64,000 nt of DNA from Corynebacterium kalidii (GTDB taxonomy: Bacteria; Actinomycetota; Actinomycetes; Mycobacteriales; Mycobacteriaceae). Positions 20,314-26,967 of this stretch are shown piece after piece. The notes below the pieces were generated by a model, which did not search any database, was not told the DNA's origin, and was given only the letters and a program-made list of their open reading frames with translations. The stretch is taken from positions 186,001 to 250,000 of the forward strand of contig NZ_JALIEA010000013.1 of the NCBI RefSeq assembly GCF_022869005.1. Reading direction: 5' to 3'. A program made the position numbers and the translations under genes. Position 1 is the stretch's first letter. Each line of letters starts with the position of its first letter.

Positions 20314-20381
20314 ACCGACCGGCACGACTCAACTCCGCGACGGGGAGCCGGTCGGTTTTTCAGAACCTGACCCCGCCGCGG
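20314..20381 (-). promoter_or_regulatory. leuA leader attenuator: mutually exclusive stems
   Basis: Stem C pairs 20314-20323 with 20347-20356 (ACCGACCGGC type, 10 bp). A second stem pairs 20371-20381, inside the leader-peptide codons, with 20335-20345, which lies in the loop of stem C (10 of 11 Watson-Crick, one G-U). The two cannot form together, the logic of a transcription or translation attenuator. No clean T-run follows stem C on the minus strand, so the exact switching mode is not clear. Confidence 0.6.
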
Positions 20382-20416
20382 CAGAGAAGGAGGAGCTGCG
20401 CGCGGAGGTTTTTCAT
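20360..20416 (-). CDS. leuL: leu leader peptide (attenuation peptide)
   Basis: An 18-residue frame, MKNLRAQLLLLCRGGVRF, with five leucines, four of them consecutive, ending 87 bases before leuA. Ribosome stalling at the Leu run when leucyl-tRNA is scarce would change folding of the leader RNA just downstream. Its ATG lies 7 nt after a TACACT -10 box, so the mRNA is predicted to be leaderless, starting with the peptide itself. Leader peptides of this kind control leucine and other amino-acid operons in actinobacteria. Confidence 0.85.
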   Translation of the reverse strand: MKNLRAQLLLLCRGGVRF

Positions 20417-20423
20417 GGCGGCC

Positions 20424-20454
20424 AGTGTAACACGGTGACTGGAACAGCGTGCAA
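20424..20454 (-). promoter_or_regulatory. leuL-leuA promoter
   Basis: On the minus strand, TTGCAC (20454-20449) and TACACT (20429-20424) are 19 nt apart. The -10 lies 7 nt before the leader-peptide ATG. Confidence 0.7.
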
Positions 20455-20493
20455 CGTGAACTGTGACGGGGGTTACGCCCGGGGTGGGGGCGG

Positions 20494-20499
20494 TAGGCT
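20494..20499 (+). promoter_or_regulatory. -10 box, leaderless promoter
   Basis: TAGGCT lies 8 nt before GTG 20508, supporting that start over the longer in-frame extension. This promoter is divergent from the leu promoter about 65 bases away. Confidence 0.55.
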
Positions 20500-20507
20500 G
20501 GTCGACC

Positions 20508-21797
20508 GTGAAGAATTCCGTATCCGCAGGTCCCCGCGCAGCAGAGGCGGGCGTGCCACTGACCACCGCGGTGGTGGCGACGCTGACGACCCTGGTGACC
20601 GGGGCCGTGCAGTTCGTCGTGATGGCGGTGTGGGGTGGACGGCAGGGCCGGACCCTGCACGACGTCCTGATGCAGTGGGACGCGCACTGGATGACCATGA
20701 TCTCGGAGCACGGGTACTCCGGTTTCGTCATGTCCGCGGACCAGACCGACCCGGTGCAGTGGGAGTCGGTGGCGTTCTTCCCCGGTTACCCGGTCCTGGT
20801 GCGTGTCGTCGCCGCCCCCATGGCCGTGCTCGACGTGGCCGAGGCGACCTTCGTCGCGGCGCTGACGGTGTCGACGGTGGCCACGGTGGCCATGGCGTGG
20901 GGCGTGTCGATGCTGGCGGTGGAGCTGTGGCGACGGCGCGGACCGGCCCCGTGCGACCGCAGGACGACGGCGGTCCTGACCGCGGTGGTGACGGTACTGG
21001 CGGTGGGGGCGCCGATGGGCGTCGTCTACTGGATGCCCTACTCGGAGAGCCTGTTCACTGCCGTGGCCGTGTGGGCGCTGTATTTCCTGCTGCGTCGCCG
21101 CTTCCTGCTCGCCGGCGTCCTGACCATGGTCGCCGGGGCGACCCGCCTGACCGCCACCGCGTTGATCCTCACCTTGTGTGCGGCCGTGGCACTGGAGCTG
21201 TGGCGCTGGTGGCGGGGGACGCAGCAGGAGCGGGGCTCCTCTGTGCCGTTCCCGGCCTGCGCGGTGGCCGCCCCGTTGGTCGGGTCGGTCGGCCTCGTGG
21301 CATACCTGTCGTGGGCGGACCGTCAGGTCGCCGAGATCGGCGGGTACTTCGCCGCCCAGGAACGTGGCTGGCACTCGGGGGTCGACATGGGTGCGGCGAC
21401 GCTGCGGTGGCTGGCCGGGAACCTGCCCGGGGAACTGACCGGTTACACGGTCTCCAGCTGGTCGATCGTCCTGGTGGCCCTGCTGTGCGCGGTCTCATTC
21501 GGGATGCTGTGGACCGGACGGATCCCGTGGCAGCTGTGGCTGCCGGCCATCGTCCTGGCCGGCATCGTCCTGGGCTCGGACGGGATCATGCACTCCCGTC
21601 CGCGGCTGCTGCTGGTGCCGGTGCTCCTGTTCACCCTCCCGCTGGTGGTGGAGCTGGTGCGGACGTGGCGGACCGCGACGAGGCCGCAGACCGCGGTGGC
21701 GGTGGGTGCGGTGCTCGGCGCAGGTGCGGTGCTGTGGTGTGCACTCGGGTTCTGGGTGTCCGGTGTCATGCTCATCGACTTCGAGTACGCGATCTGA
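20508..21797 (+). CDS. Integral membrane protein, PIG-V/GT-C-like glycosyltransferase
   Basis: 429 residues with about nine or more hydrophobic segments. After the first helix comes LMQWDAHWMTMISEHGYSGF, an extracytoplasmic loop with an early acidic residue and the W-D-A-x-x-Y/W-x-x-I-x-x-x-G-Y pattern found in PIG-V-type mannosyltransferases, and AFFPGYPVLVRV follows, also typical. Such GT-C proteins use polyprenyl-phosphate sugars to build cell-envelope glycans. The donor and acceptor are unknown. It is a single gene between leuA and an MFS operon. Function is inferred from these weak motifs only. Confidence 0.6.
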   Translation: MKNSVSAGPRAAEAGVPLTTAVVATLTTLVTGAVQFVVMAVWGGRQGRTLHDVLMQWDAHWMTMISEHGYSGFVMSADQTDPVQWESVAFFPGYPVLVRVVAAPMAVLDVAEATFVAALTVSTVATVAMAWGVSMLAVELWRRRGPAPCDRRTTAVLTAVVTVLAVGAPMGVVYWMPYSESLFTAVAVWALYFLLRRRFLLAGVLTMVAGATRLTATALILTLCAAVALELWRWWRGTQQERGSSVPFPACAVAAPLVGSVGLVAYLSWADRQVAEIGGYFAAQERGWHSGVDMGAATLRWLAGNLPGELTGYTVSSWSIVLVALLCAVSFGMLWTGRIPWQLWLPAIVLAGIVLGSDGIMHSRPRLLLVPVLLFTLPLVVELVRTWRTATRPQTAVAVGAVLGAGAVLWCALGFWVSGVMLIDFEYAI

Positions 21798-21898
21798 GCC
21801 CGCTCCGGTGGACCGGTGGTCGTCCCCGCGGCGGGTCCATGCGGTTGGACGACACGGTGCGGGCCGTCGGGACGGGAGGCGCCGCACGGGGCCAACAG

Positions 21899-23194
21899 CT
21901 AAGGCGCCGCCTGTCGACGGTCGCTGTTCTTCGCCCAGAGCAGCACAGGGATCAGCGCCAGTGCAGCTGTGCCCCCGCCGAGGGCGAGCCACTGGTAGCT
22001 CGTCGCCGCCATGAGAATGCCGGAGAGGACGCCGCCAGCGGCGCCGGCGAGCTGGACGAAGATGTCGATGGTGCCCTGGGCCTTGGCGCGGTTCTGTGGG
22101 ACGGTCGCGTCGACGACCAGGGCGGTGCCGGAGACCAGGCCGAGGTTCCACCCCACCCCGAGCAGGACCAGTGCGACTACCAACAGGACGAGGGAGTCAC
22201 CTGACGCTGCTGCTGCCAGCACTCCTGCTGTCAGCAATGTGAGACCGGAGGCGACGACCATGGGGCCGCGTCCCAGTTTGTCGACCATGATGCCGGTGAC
22301 CAGGGACGGCAGCCACATGGCCCCGACATGCAGGCCGATGACCAGGCCGACGGCGGCCATCTCGTGACCGTGGGCACGCATGTGGATCGGTGTCATGGTC
22401 ATGACGGCGATCATCACGACCTGGGTGAGGACCATGACCACGGCCCCGACGTAGGCGCCGACCCCCAGCGGAGGAGCCGCGGGGGAGCCGGGACCGTCGG
22501 CGGTCCTGCTGCGGCGGGCGTCTGACGTGGTGCGGTCAGCTTCGATCTGGAGCGCCAGAAGATAGGGGTCGGGCCGGAGGAAGACGAACAGCACGAGTCC
22601 GGCAGAGACGTAGGCGCCTGCCGCCAGCATGAACGGACCTGCCAGCGTGGGGACGCCGATCGCGTCGGCGAGAGCGCCGAGTGGATCGATGAGGTTCGGA
22701 CCAGCCACGGCACCGACGGTTGTGGCGACCATGGCCATGCTGGTTCCGAAGCCGCGCTTGTTCTCCGGTGCCAGGTCAGTGCCGGCATACCGTGCCTGGA
22801 GGTTCGTCGCGGTACCGGCACCGTAGATGAACAGGGACAGGAACAACAGGGGGATGCTGTCGGCGACCGCGGCGACGACGACCCCGAGCGCGCCGATTCC
22901 GCCGGCGATGAAGCCGAATGCCAGCCCCAGGCGTCGACCGAGGCTGTGTGTGGACCTGCCCACGAGATATGCGGCGAGTGCCGCGCCCAGGGTGAACAGT
23001 CCGGTGGGGAGACCGGACAGGGAATCCGACCCGAGCATGTCCTGCGCGAGTAGTGCGCCGACCGAGATGCCTGCGGCCAGCCCTGCACCGCCGAGGATCT
23101 GACTGAAGATGACGACGACGAGTGTGCGTCGGTGGACCTGTTCCTGGGTGGACGGCGACAACTCGACGGGGAGTTGGCGTGTGTTACGCGACAT
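21899..23194 (-). CDS. MFS transporter, co-transcribed with ArsR-rhodanese regulator
   Basis: 431 residues with a twelve-helix major facilitator layout: first half with VGRSTHSLGRRLGLAFGF (the helix 2-3 loop motif), a central loop around 225-250 (DARRSRTADGPGSP), and second half with GIMVDKLGRGPMVV, the repeated loop motif. The substrate is not evident. Its ATG lies inside the end of the upstream ArsR-rhodanese gene (11-nt overlap), so it is the effector of that regulator: probably efflux of a thiol-reactive or sulfur compound, by inference from the rhodanese domain. Confidence 0.85.
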   Translation of the reverse strand: MSRNTRQLPVELSPSTQEQVHRRTLVVVIFSQILGGAGLAAGISVGALLAQDMLGSDSLSGLPTGLFTLGAALAAYLVGRSTHSLGRRLGLAFGFIAGGIGALGVVVAAVADSIPLLFLSLFIYGAGTATNLQARYAGTDLAPENKRGFGTSMAMVATTVGAVAGPNLIDPLGALADAIGVPTLAGPFMLAAGAYVSAGLVLFVFLRPDPYLLALQIEADRTTSDARRSRTADGPGSPAAPPLGVGAYVGAVVMVLTQVVMIAVMTMTPIHMRAHGHEMAAVGLVIGLHVGAMWLPSLVTGIMVDKLGRGPMVVASGLTLLTAGVLAAAASGDSLVLLVVALVLLGVGWNLGLVSGTALVVDATVPQNRAKAQGTIDIFVQLAGAAGGVLSGILMAATSYQWLALGGGTAALALIPVLLWAKNSDRRQAAP

Positions 23195-23849
23195 CGAGGT
23201 CTACTCCCTTGCTGGCCCGCCACTCAACGACGCCTTCGTCCATTGCCCGGGCGTTGAATCCGTGTGTACGCAGCGTGTGCGCGGCTTCACGGGCCAGACG
23301 GCACAGTTCACCGCGGCAGTACACCACGATCTCGGCGTCACGGGGGATCTCCCCGAGGCGGTCGTCGAGTTCGTCCATCGGGAAGGACAGTGCGTTCGGG
23401 AAGTGGCCAGCGTCGTACTCCTGGGCAGGGCGGACATCGATGATGAACATCGACGAGGTGACTGCGGCGGGGTCGATCACCGGGCCACGGGATACGGGCT
23501 GGTCCATGTAGGTGTCCAGCACGTCACGCAGCCGCGGGTACCGGTTCAATGCGACGCGCTTGGTCGCAGTGTACAACTCGGCGACATCGTCGCCGCTGAG
23601 CTGGTAGAACACCGAGGTTCGCTCGCGACGTCTGCTCACCATTCCTGCCCGGTGCATGGTCTGCAGGTGTGCCGAGGTTGTCGTTGTCGCCATTCCGGTC
23701 AGTCGGGCGAGTTCATCGACCGAGTGCTCACCCTGGGCCATAAGCTCCAGGAGTTCCAGCCGTCGTCCGTTGGCTGCCGCTTTGACCACTTCCGACAACG
23801 CCTCGAATACTGATGCCTTATCCGGTTCCTCGCTATTCCATGTATCCAT
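23184..23849 (-). CDS. ArsR-family repressor fused to a rhodanese domain
   Basis: 221 residues. The N-terminal winged helix reads LLELMAQGEHSVDELARLTGMATTTTSAHLQTMHRAGMVSRRRE (about 32-75). The C-terminal rhodanese domain (about 110-215) has IIDVRPAQEYDAGHFPNA and the active loop YCRGELC, with the first Cys at the sulfurtransferase nucleophile position. Fusions of this type can couple persulfide or redox chemistry on Cys to DNA release. ATG 23849 is supported by a TACCAT box 8 nt upstream (leaderless); upstream in-frame codons do not add a domain. A palindrome covers its start, which suggests autoregulation. Confidence 0.9.
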   Translation of the reverse strand: MDTWNSEEPDKASVFEALSEVVKAAANGRRLELLELMAQGEHSVDELARLTGMATTTTSAHLQTMHRAGMVSRRRERTSVFYQLSGDDVAELYTATKRVALNRYPRLRDVLDTYMDQPVSRGPVIDPAAVTSSMFIIDVRPAQEYDAGHFPNALSFPMDELDDRLGEIPRDAEIVVYCRGELCRLAREAAHTLRTHGFNARAMDEGVVEWRASKGVDLDVA

Positions 23850-23855
23850 GGAATA
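23834..23855. promoter_or_regulatory. Palindromic operator overlapping the ArsR-rhodanese start codon
   Basis: TATTCCATG (23834-23842), 4-nt spacer, CATGGAATA (23847-23855): perfect 9-bp arms. It covers the predicted transcription start and ATG 23849, a typical place for a self-repressing ArsR dimer. Binding is inferred. Confidence 0.7.
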
Positions 23856-23857
23856 CG

Positions 23858-23863
23858 ATGGTA
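23858..23863 (-). promoter_or_regulatory. -10 box of the ArsR-rhodanese/MFS operon
   Basis: TACCAT on the minus strand, 8 nt before ATG 23849 and directly beside the palindrome. Confidence 0.55.
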
Positions 23864-23898
23864 CATGCTGTGGAGGGGCGCGACAAGCGGATTCAGGA

Positions 23899-24726
23899 TC
23901 AGGCAGTCGGGGTAGAGGCTCCGGCCTCGCCGTTCTGGTCAGGCGGCTCTGCCCCGTCATCCGCGCCACTCTCCCGTCGCTCCTCGCGACGTCGGAGCCG
24001 GAACCGCCGACGGCTCATGTCGCGGGCCAGGGTCATCGGTTGACGTAGTTTCTTCTGCGTCGCCCAGGACAGGTCCTGCATCCCGGGGAGCACCCACCCG
24101 CGCCAGTAGGCGGTGACCATCAACCCCGCCCCGAGGAACGGGGAGACGGCCATGCCGACCGCCAGGACCGGGAAATCACCGGCGGCTCCGGACTGGTCCA
24201 GCGCGTGGACGCCGACCATGACCGCGGCCGTCAGCGCCGCCGGTGTGGCGTACAGCGTCGCTCCGCCGAAGATGGCGGGGACCGACCCGGTCATCATGTC
24301 CCGGATCATCCCGCCGCCGACCACGGTCAGCACGCCGAGGAACAGGGCCGAGGACCACGGCAACCCGTTCGCCAGGGCCTTGGTGGAGCCGGTGGCGGCC
24401 CACACGCCCAGGACCACGGCGTCCCCGTGGACCCGGAAGACCTCCCACCCGCGGGAGTTCATGTGGATCAGCATCGAGGCCAGTGCCCCGGCCAACGCCA
24501 GGCCGAAGTAGCGCATGTCCTGCAACGCGGCCGGGGGCCCGTTGTCGATGAGGACGTCACGGATCATGCCCCCGCCCAGGGCGGTGACGATGGAGAGGAA
24601 GACGATGCCGATGAAGTCCAGGTTGCGGGCACGCGCGATGATCCCGCCGATCATGCCGTAGAGCACCACCCCGATCAGGTCGAGGGTCTCGTACACCGTC
24701 CGTACCGACGGGTCGACGAAGTCCAT
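23899..24726 (-). CDS. TRIC-family cation channel (UPF0126)
   Basis: 275 residues. Two UPF0126/TRIC repeats are clear: GMIGGIIARARNLDFIGIVFLSIVTALGGGMIRDVLI and GLPWSSALFLGVLTVVGGGMIRDMMTG, each with the GGGxxRD signature that places the conserved Arg in the pore. About seven membrane helices; prokaryotic TRIC proteins form trimers that conduct K+. The C-terminal 60 residues are a charged cytoplasmic tail (RRRFRLRRREERRESGADDG) beyond the usual core. Start ATG 24726 lies 7 nt after TATTCT. Confidence 0.9.
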   Translation of the reverse strand: MDFVDPSVRTVYETLDLIGVVLYGMIGGIIARARNLDFIGIVFLSIVTALGGGMIRDVLIDNGPPAALQDMRYFGLALAGALASMLIHMNSRGWEVFRVHGDAVVLGVWAATGSTKALANGLPWSSALFLGVLTVVGGGMIRDMMTGSVPAIFGGATLYATPAALTAAVMVGVHALDQSGAAGDFPVLAVGMAVSPFLGAGLMVTAYWRGWVLPGMQDLSWATQKKLRQPMTLARDMSRRRFRLRRREERRESGADDGAEPPDQNGEAGASTPTA

Positions 24727-24733
24727 ACGGCCG

Positions 24734-24739
24734 AGAATA
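24734..24739 (-). promoter_or_regulatory. -10 box, leaderless promoter of the TRIC gene
   Basis: TATTCT on the minus strand, 7 nt before ATG 24726. Confidence 0.6.
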
Positions 24740-24793
24740 TCGTTTCCCGCACGATACCTCGCGACATGGGCCCGGTTACCCCGGCTGCCCGGC

Positions 24794-25651
24794 CTACTCC
24801 ACACCCCGCCGCGACAGGACGACCGTGGAGGTGACCATGACCACCAGGGCCCCGGCCATGATCAGCCACTGGGTGCCCTCCACCTGGAAGCGTTCCCCGA
24901 GGACGAGGTAGCCCAGGACGAAGGCGACGATGGGTTCGGTGATCGTCATCGCCGGCAGCGAGTTCTTCAGCGCCCCGGCGTTGAAGCTGGCCTGCTGGAC
25001 CAGGGTGCCGATGACGGCGCAGGCGACCAGCCCGTAGGCTTCCCAGCTGGTCAGCAGGGCGGTGGCGCTCTCCTGGTTGAAGATGTTGACCACCGACTTC
25101 GAGAGCACCGCGAGGTAGCCCATGATCGCCCCGGTCACCGCGCCCAGCACCAGGGCGCGGGAGCGCAGCTGCAGGCGGGACGCCAGCCACATCAGGCCGA
25201 CCAGGACGACGACGCCGATCCCCAGGACCGTCATCCACCTGTTCAGGGTGGGGAAGTCCGCGCCGGGCAGGGGACGTCCCCACACCACGACCACGCCGAC
25301 GGCGACGGTGAGGAGCGTCGCCCACGCCATTTCGGGACGGGAGACGCGGCGCCCGTCGAACCGGGCCGCCAGCGGCAGGGTGAACATGAGCGACAGGACC
25401 AGGATCGGCTGGACGACCAGCAGTGTCCCGAAGCCCAGGGCGATGATCTGGAGTCCGTAGGCCGCGAGCGCGCAGAAGACGCCGGCCCACCACTTCGGGC
25501 GGGCGACGGCGGAGAGGACCGGGGTGCCGTGGGCGTCGTCGCGATCGCCTGATGTCTGTTCGGCGACCTGGTGCCGGAGGATCGTTCCCCAGGCGACGGT
25601 GAGGGCTGACAGGAGGGCGAAGACGACAGCGAGCAGGTTGCTGTGCATCAT
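24794..25651 (-). CDS. DMT-superfamily transporter
   Basis: 285 residues with about nine to ten hydrophobic helices spread over the whole length (VVFALLSALTVAWGTIL, GTLLVVQPILVLSLMFTLPL, LLTVAVGVVVVWG, ITEPIVAFVLGYLVLGERF). The VVQPILVLSLMFTLPLAA and EPIVAFVLGYLVLGE segments are EamA/DMT-like. The substrate is unknown; some relatives are multidrug or Mg2+ transporters. ATG 25651 lies 9 nt after TATCCT; a GTG at 25657 is the longer alternative. Confidence 0.75.
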   Translation of the reverse strand: MMHSNLLAVVFALLSALTVAWGTILRHQVAEQTSGDRDDAHGTPVLSAVARPKWWAGVFCALAAYGLQIIALGFGTLLVVQPILVLSLMFTLPLAARFDGRRVSRPEMAWATLLTVAVGVVVVWGRPLPGADFPTLNRWMTVLGIGVVVLVGLMWLASRLQLRSRALVLGAVTGAIMGYLAVLSKSVVNIFNQESATALLTSWEAYGLVACAVIGTLVQQASFNAGALKNSLPAMTITEPIVAFVLGYLVLGERFQVEGTQWLIMAGALVVMVTSTVVLSRRGVE

Positions 25652-25660
25652 CAGCACATC

Positions 25661-25666
25661 AGGATA
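25661..25666 (-). promoter_or_regulatory. -10 box of the DMT transporter gene
   Basis: TATCCT on the minus strand, 9 nt before ATG 25651. Confidence 0.5.
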
Positions 25667-25742
25667 GTCGTCGGCCGGCGGCGACGTGTCAGGGCCCTGA
25701 ATGTCGGGCTGAATCTCTGGGCCCCGGCTGGTGGGTGGTGGG

Positions 25743-26813
25743 TCAGGCCCGGAAGTAGTCCTCGATGGTGTCGAGCATCGACATCGCGGAGTAGAAGTCG
25801 ATGCGGAAGGTCTCGCCGCCGAACTCGAAGACGCGGTCGTGTGTCACGGCGTAGGTTCCGCGGGCGGTCGGCTTCTGCTTCAGCTGGTCGCCGACGGGGT
25901 TGTCGGCGTCGGCGTTGGTGGCGAACACGGTCCGGCCGGTCAGTGCCTTGTCCAGGTTCTCGTCGGAGACCTGGACCACGTCGGTACGTCCGGTGAGACT
26001 GCCGTCCGTGCGGACCACGTCGTCCGAGGGGACGCTGAGGTCCCAGCCGAGTTCGGTGAGGATCCGGCCCTGGGCGGAGTCGCCGGTCATGAAGTTCAGG
26101 CCGCCGTCCTGTGCGGGGAGCACGAACTGGACGGGCTGTTCGGGCTCGGTGATGTTCCGGGAGACCTCTGCGGCACGGTCAGTGAAGGTCCGGACGGTGT
26201 CCTGTGCCTTGTCCTCGTGGCCGGTGATCTCGCCGAGTTGTGTGGTGACCTCGGTCCAGTCCTTGTCGGAGTAGTCGAGGACGACGGTCGGTGCGATCTC
26301 CCGGAGTCTGTCGGCCAGGTCGGGGGCGGCGTCCGCGCCGGCGGCGGAGACGATGATCAGGTCGGGGTCCTCGGCGGCGATCTTCTCGAGGTCGGGTTCG
26401 AGTTGTCCGATCTCCGTGACGCCGCGCTCGTCGGCGACGTCGGCCCACTGGGTGAAGAATCCCTTGTCGTCGGAGGTCGGGCCGGGGGTCGCCGCGCCGG
26501 AGGCGACGACGGGCGCGTCGATGGACAGCAGACTGCCGGTGAGGGTCACCGAGGTCGAGACGATGCGTTCCGGTTTGGCGGGGATCTCGACGTCCTCGGT
26601 CCGGTCGGTGGGCCGGCCGTTGTCGACGGCGATGGAGTCCACGGTGCGCGGCCACTCGCCGGTGGTCCCGGACGCCGCGGCGGTGGTGCCGTCCGCCGCG
26701 CCGTCGGTGGCGGGTGTGTCGTCCCCGCCGTCGGTGCAGGCGGCGAGGCTGACGGCGACGCCGGTGGCCAGGAGTGCGCCGGTGATACGGCGGAGGACGT
26801 GGGGGCGGGTCAT
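25743..26813 (-). CDS. Iron-siderophore ABC transporter substrate-binding lipoprotein
   Basis: 356 residues. Signal peptide with lipobox LAAC (Cys26), an acidic Thr/Ala linker, then a FecB/FepB-type periplasmic-binding fold: AKPERIVSTSVTLTGSLLSID, IGQLEPDLEKIAAEDPDLIIVSAAG and a C-terminal TYAVTHDRVFEFGGETFRIDFYSAMSMLDTIEDYF. It would capture a ferric siderophore outside the membrane. The permease and ATPase partners are not in the window. AGGAG precedes ATG 26813 by 8 nt. It is divergent from the siderophore reductase, with a DtxR-like box between. Confidence 0.92.
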   Translation of the reverse strand: MTRPHVLRRITGALLATGVAVSLAACTDGGDDTPATDGAADGTTAAASGTTGEWPRTVDSIAVDNGRPTDRTEDVEIPAKPERIVSTSVTLTGSLLSIDAPVVASGAATPGPTSDDKGFFTQWADVADERGVTEIGQLEPDLEKIAAEDPDLIIVSAAGADAAPDLADRLREIAPTVVLDYSDKDWTEVTTQLGEITGHEDKAQDTVRTFTDRAAEVSRNITEPEQPVQFVLPAQDGGLNFMTGDSAQGRILTELGWDLSVPSDDVVRTDGSLTGRTDVVQVSDENLDKALTGRTVFATNADADNPVGDQLKQKPTARGTYAVTHDRVFEFGGETFRIDFYSAMSMLDTIEDYFRA

Positions 26814-26855
26814 GGGTTCTCTCCTCTGGATGGTCCGTGCAGCTCGTGCAGGGGT

Positions 26856-26861
26856 ATCCTA
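26856..26861 (-). promoter_or_regulatory. Candidate -10 box of the siderophore-binding lipoprotein gene
   Basis: TAGGAT on the minus strand, 42 nt before the ATG; the leader carries AGGAG. The -35 is not obvious. Confidence 0.45.
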
Positions 26862-26893
26862 TCGGCTGGAGGTAATCTGAGGTAGGGGGTACT

Positions 26894-26912
26894 TCAGGTG
26901 ATGCTAACCTCG
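26894..26912. promoter_or_regulatory. DtxR-like iron box in the divergent siderophore promoter
   Basis: TCAGGTGATGCTAACCTCG matches 14 of 19 positions of the DtxR consensus TTAGGTTAGSCTAACCTAA, with the right half best kept. It covers a TAACCT -10 candidate (26905-26910) for the rightward gene. Iron-loaded DtxR would repress both genes. Confidence 0.65.
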
Positions 26913-26967
26913 GTAGCGCGACCAATCGTCCGCCCGCCCGCCGCCGACCAGTGAGGACCTCCCCGAC

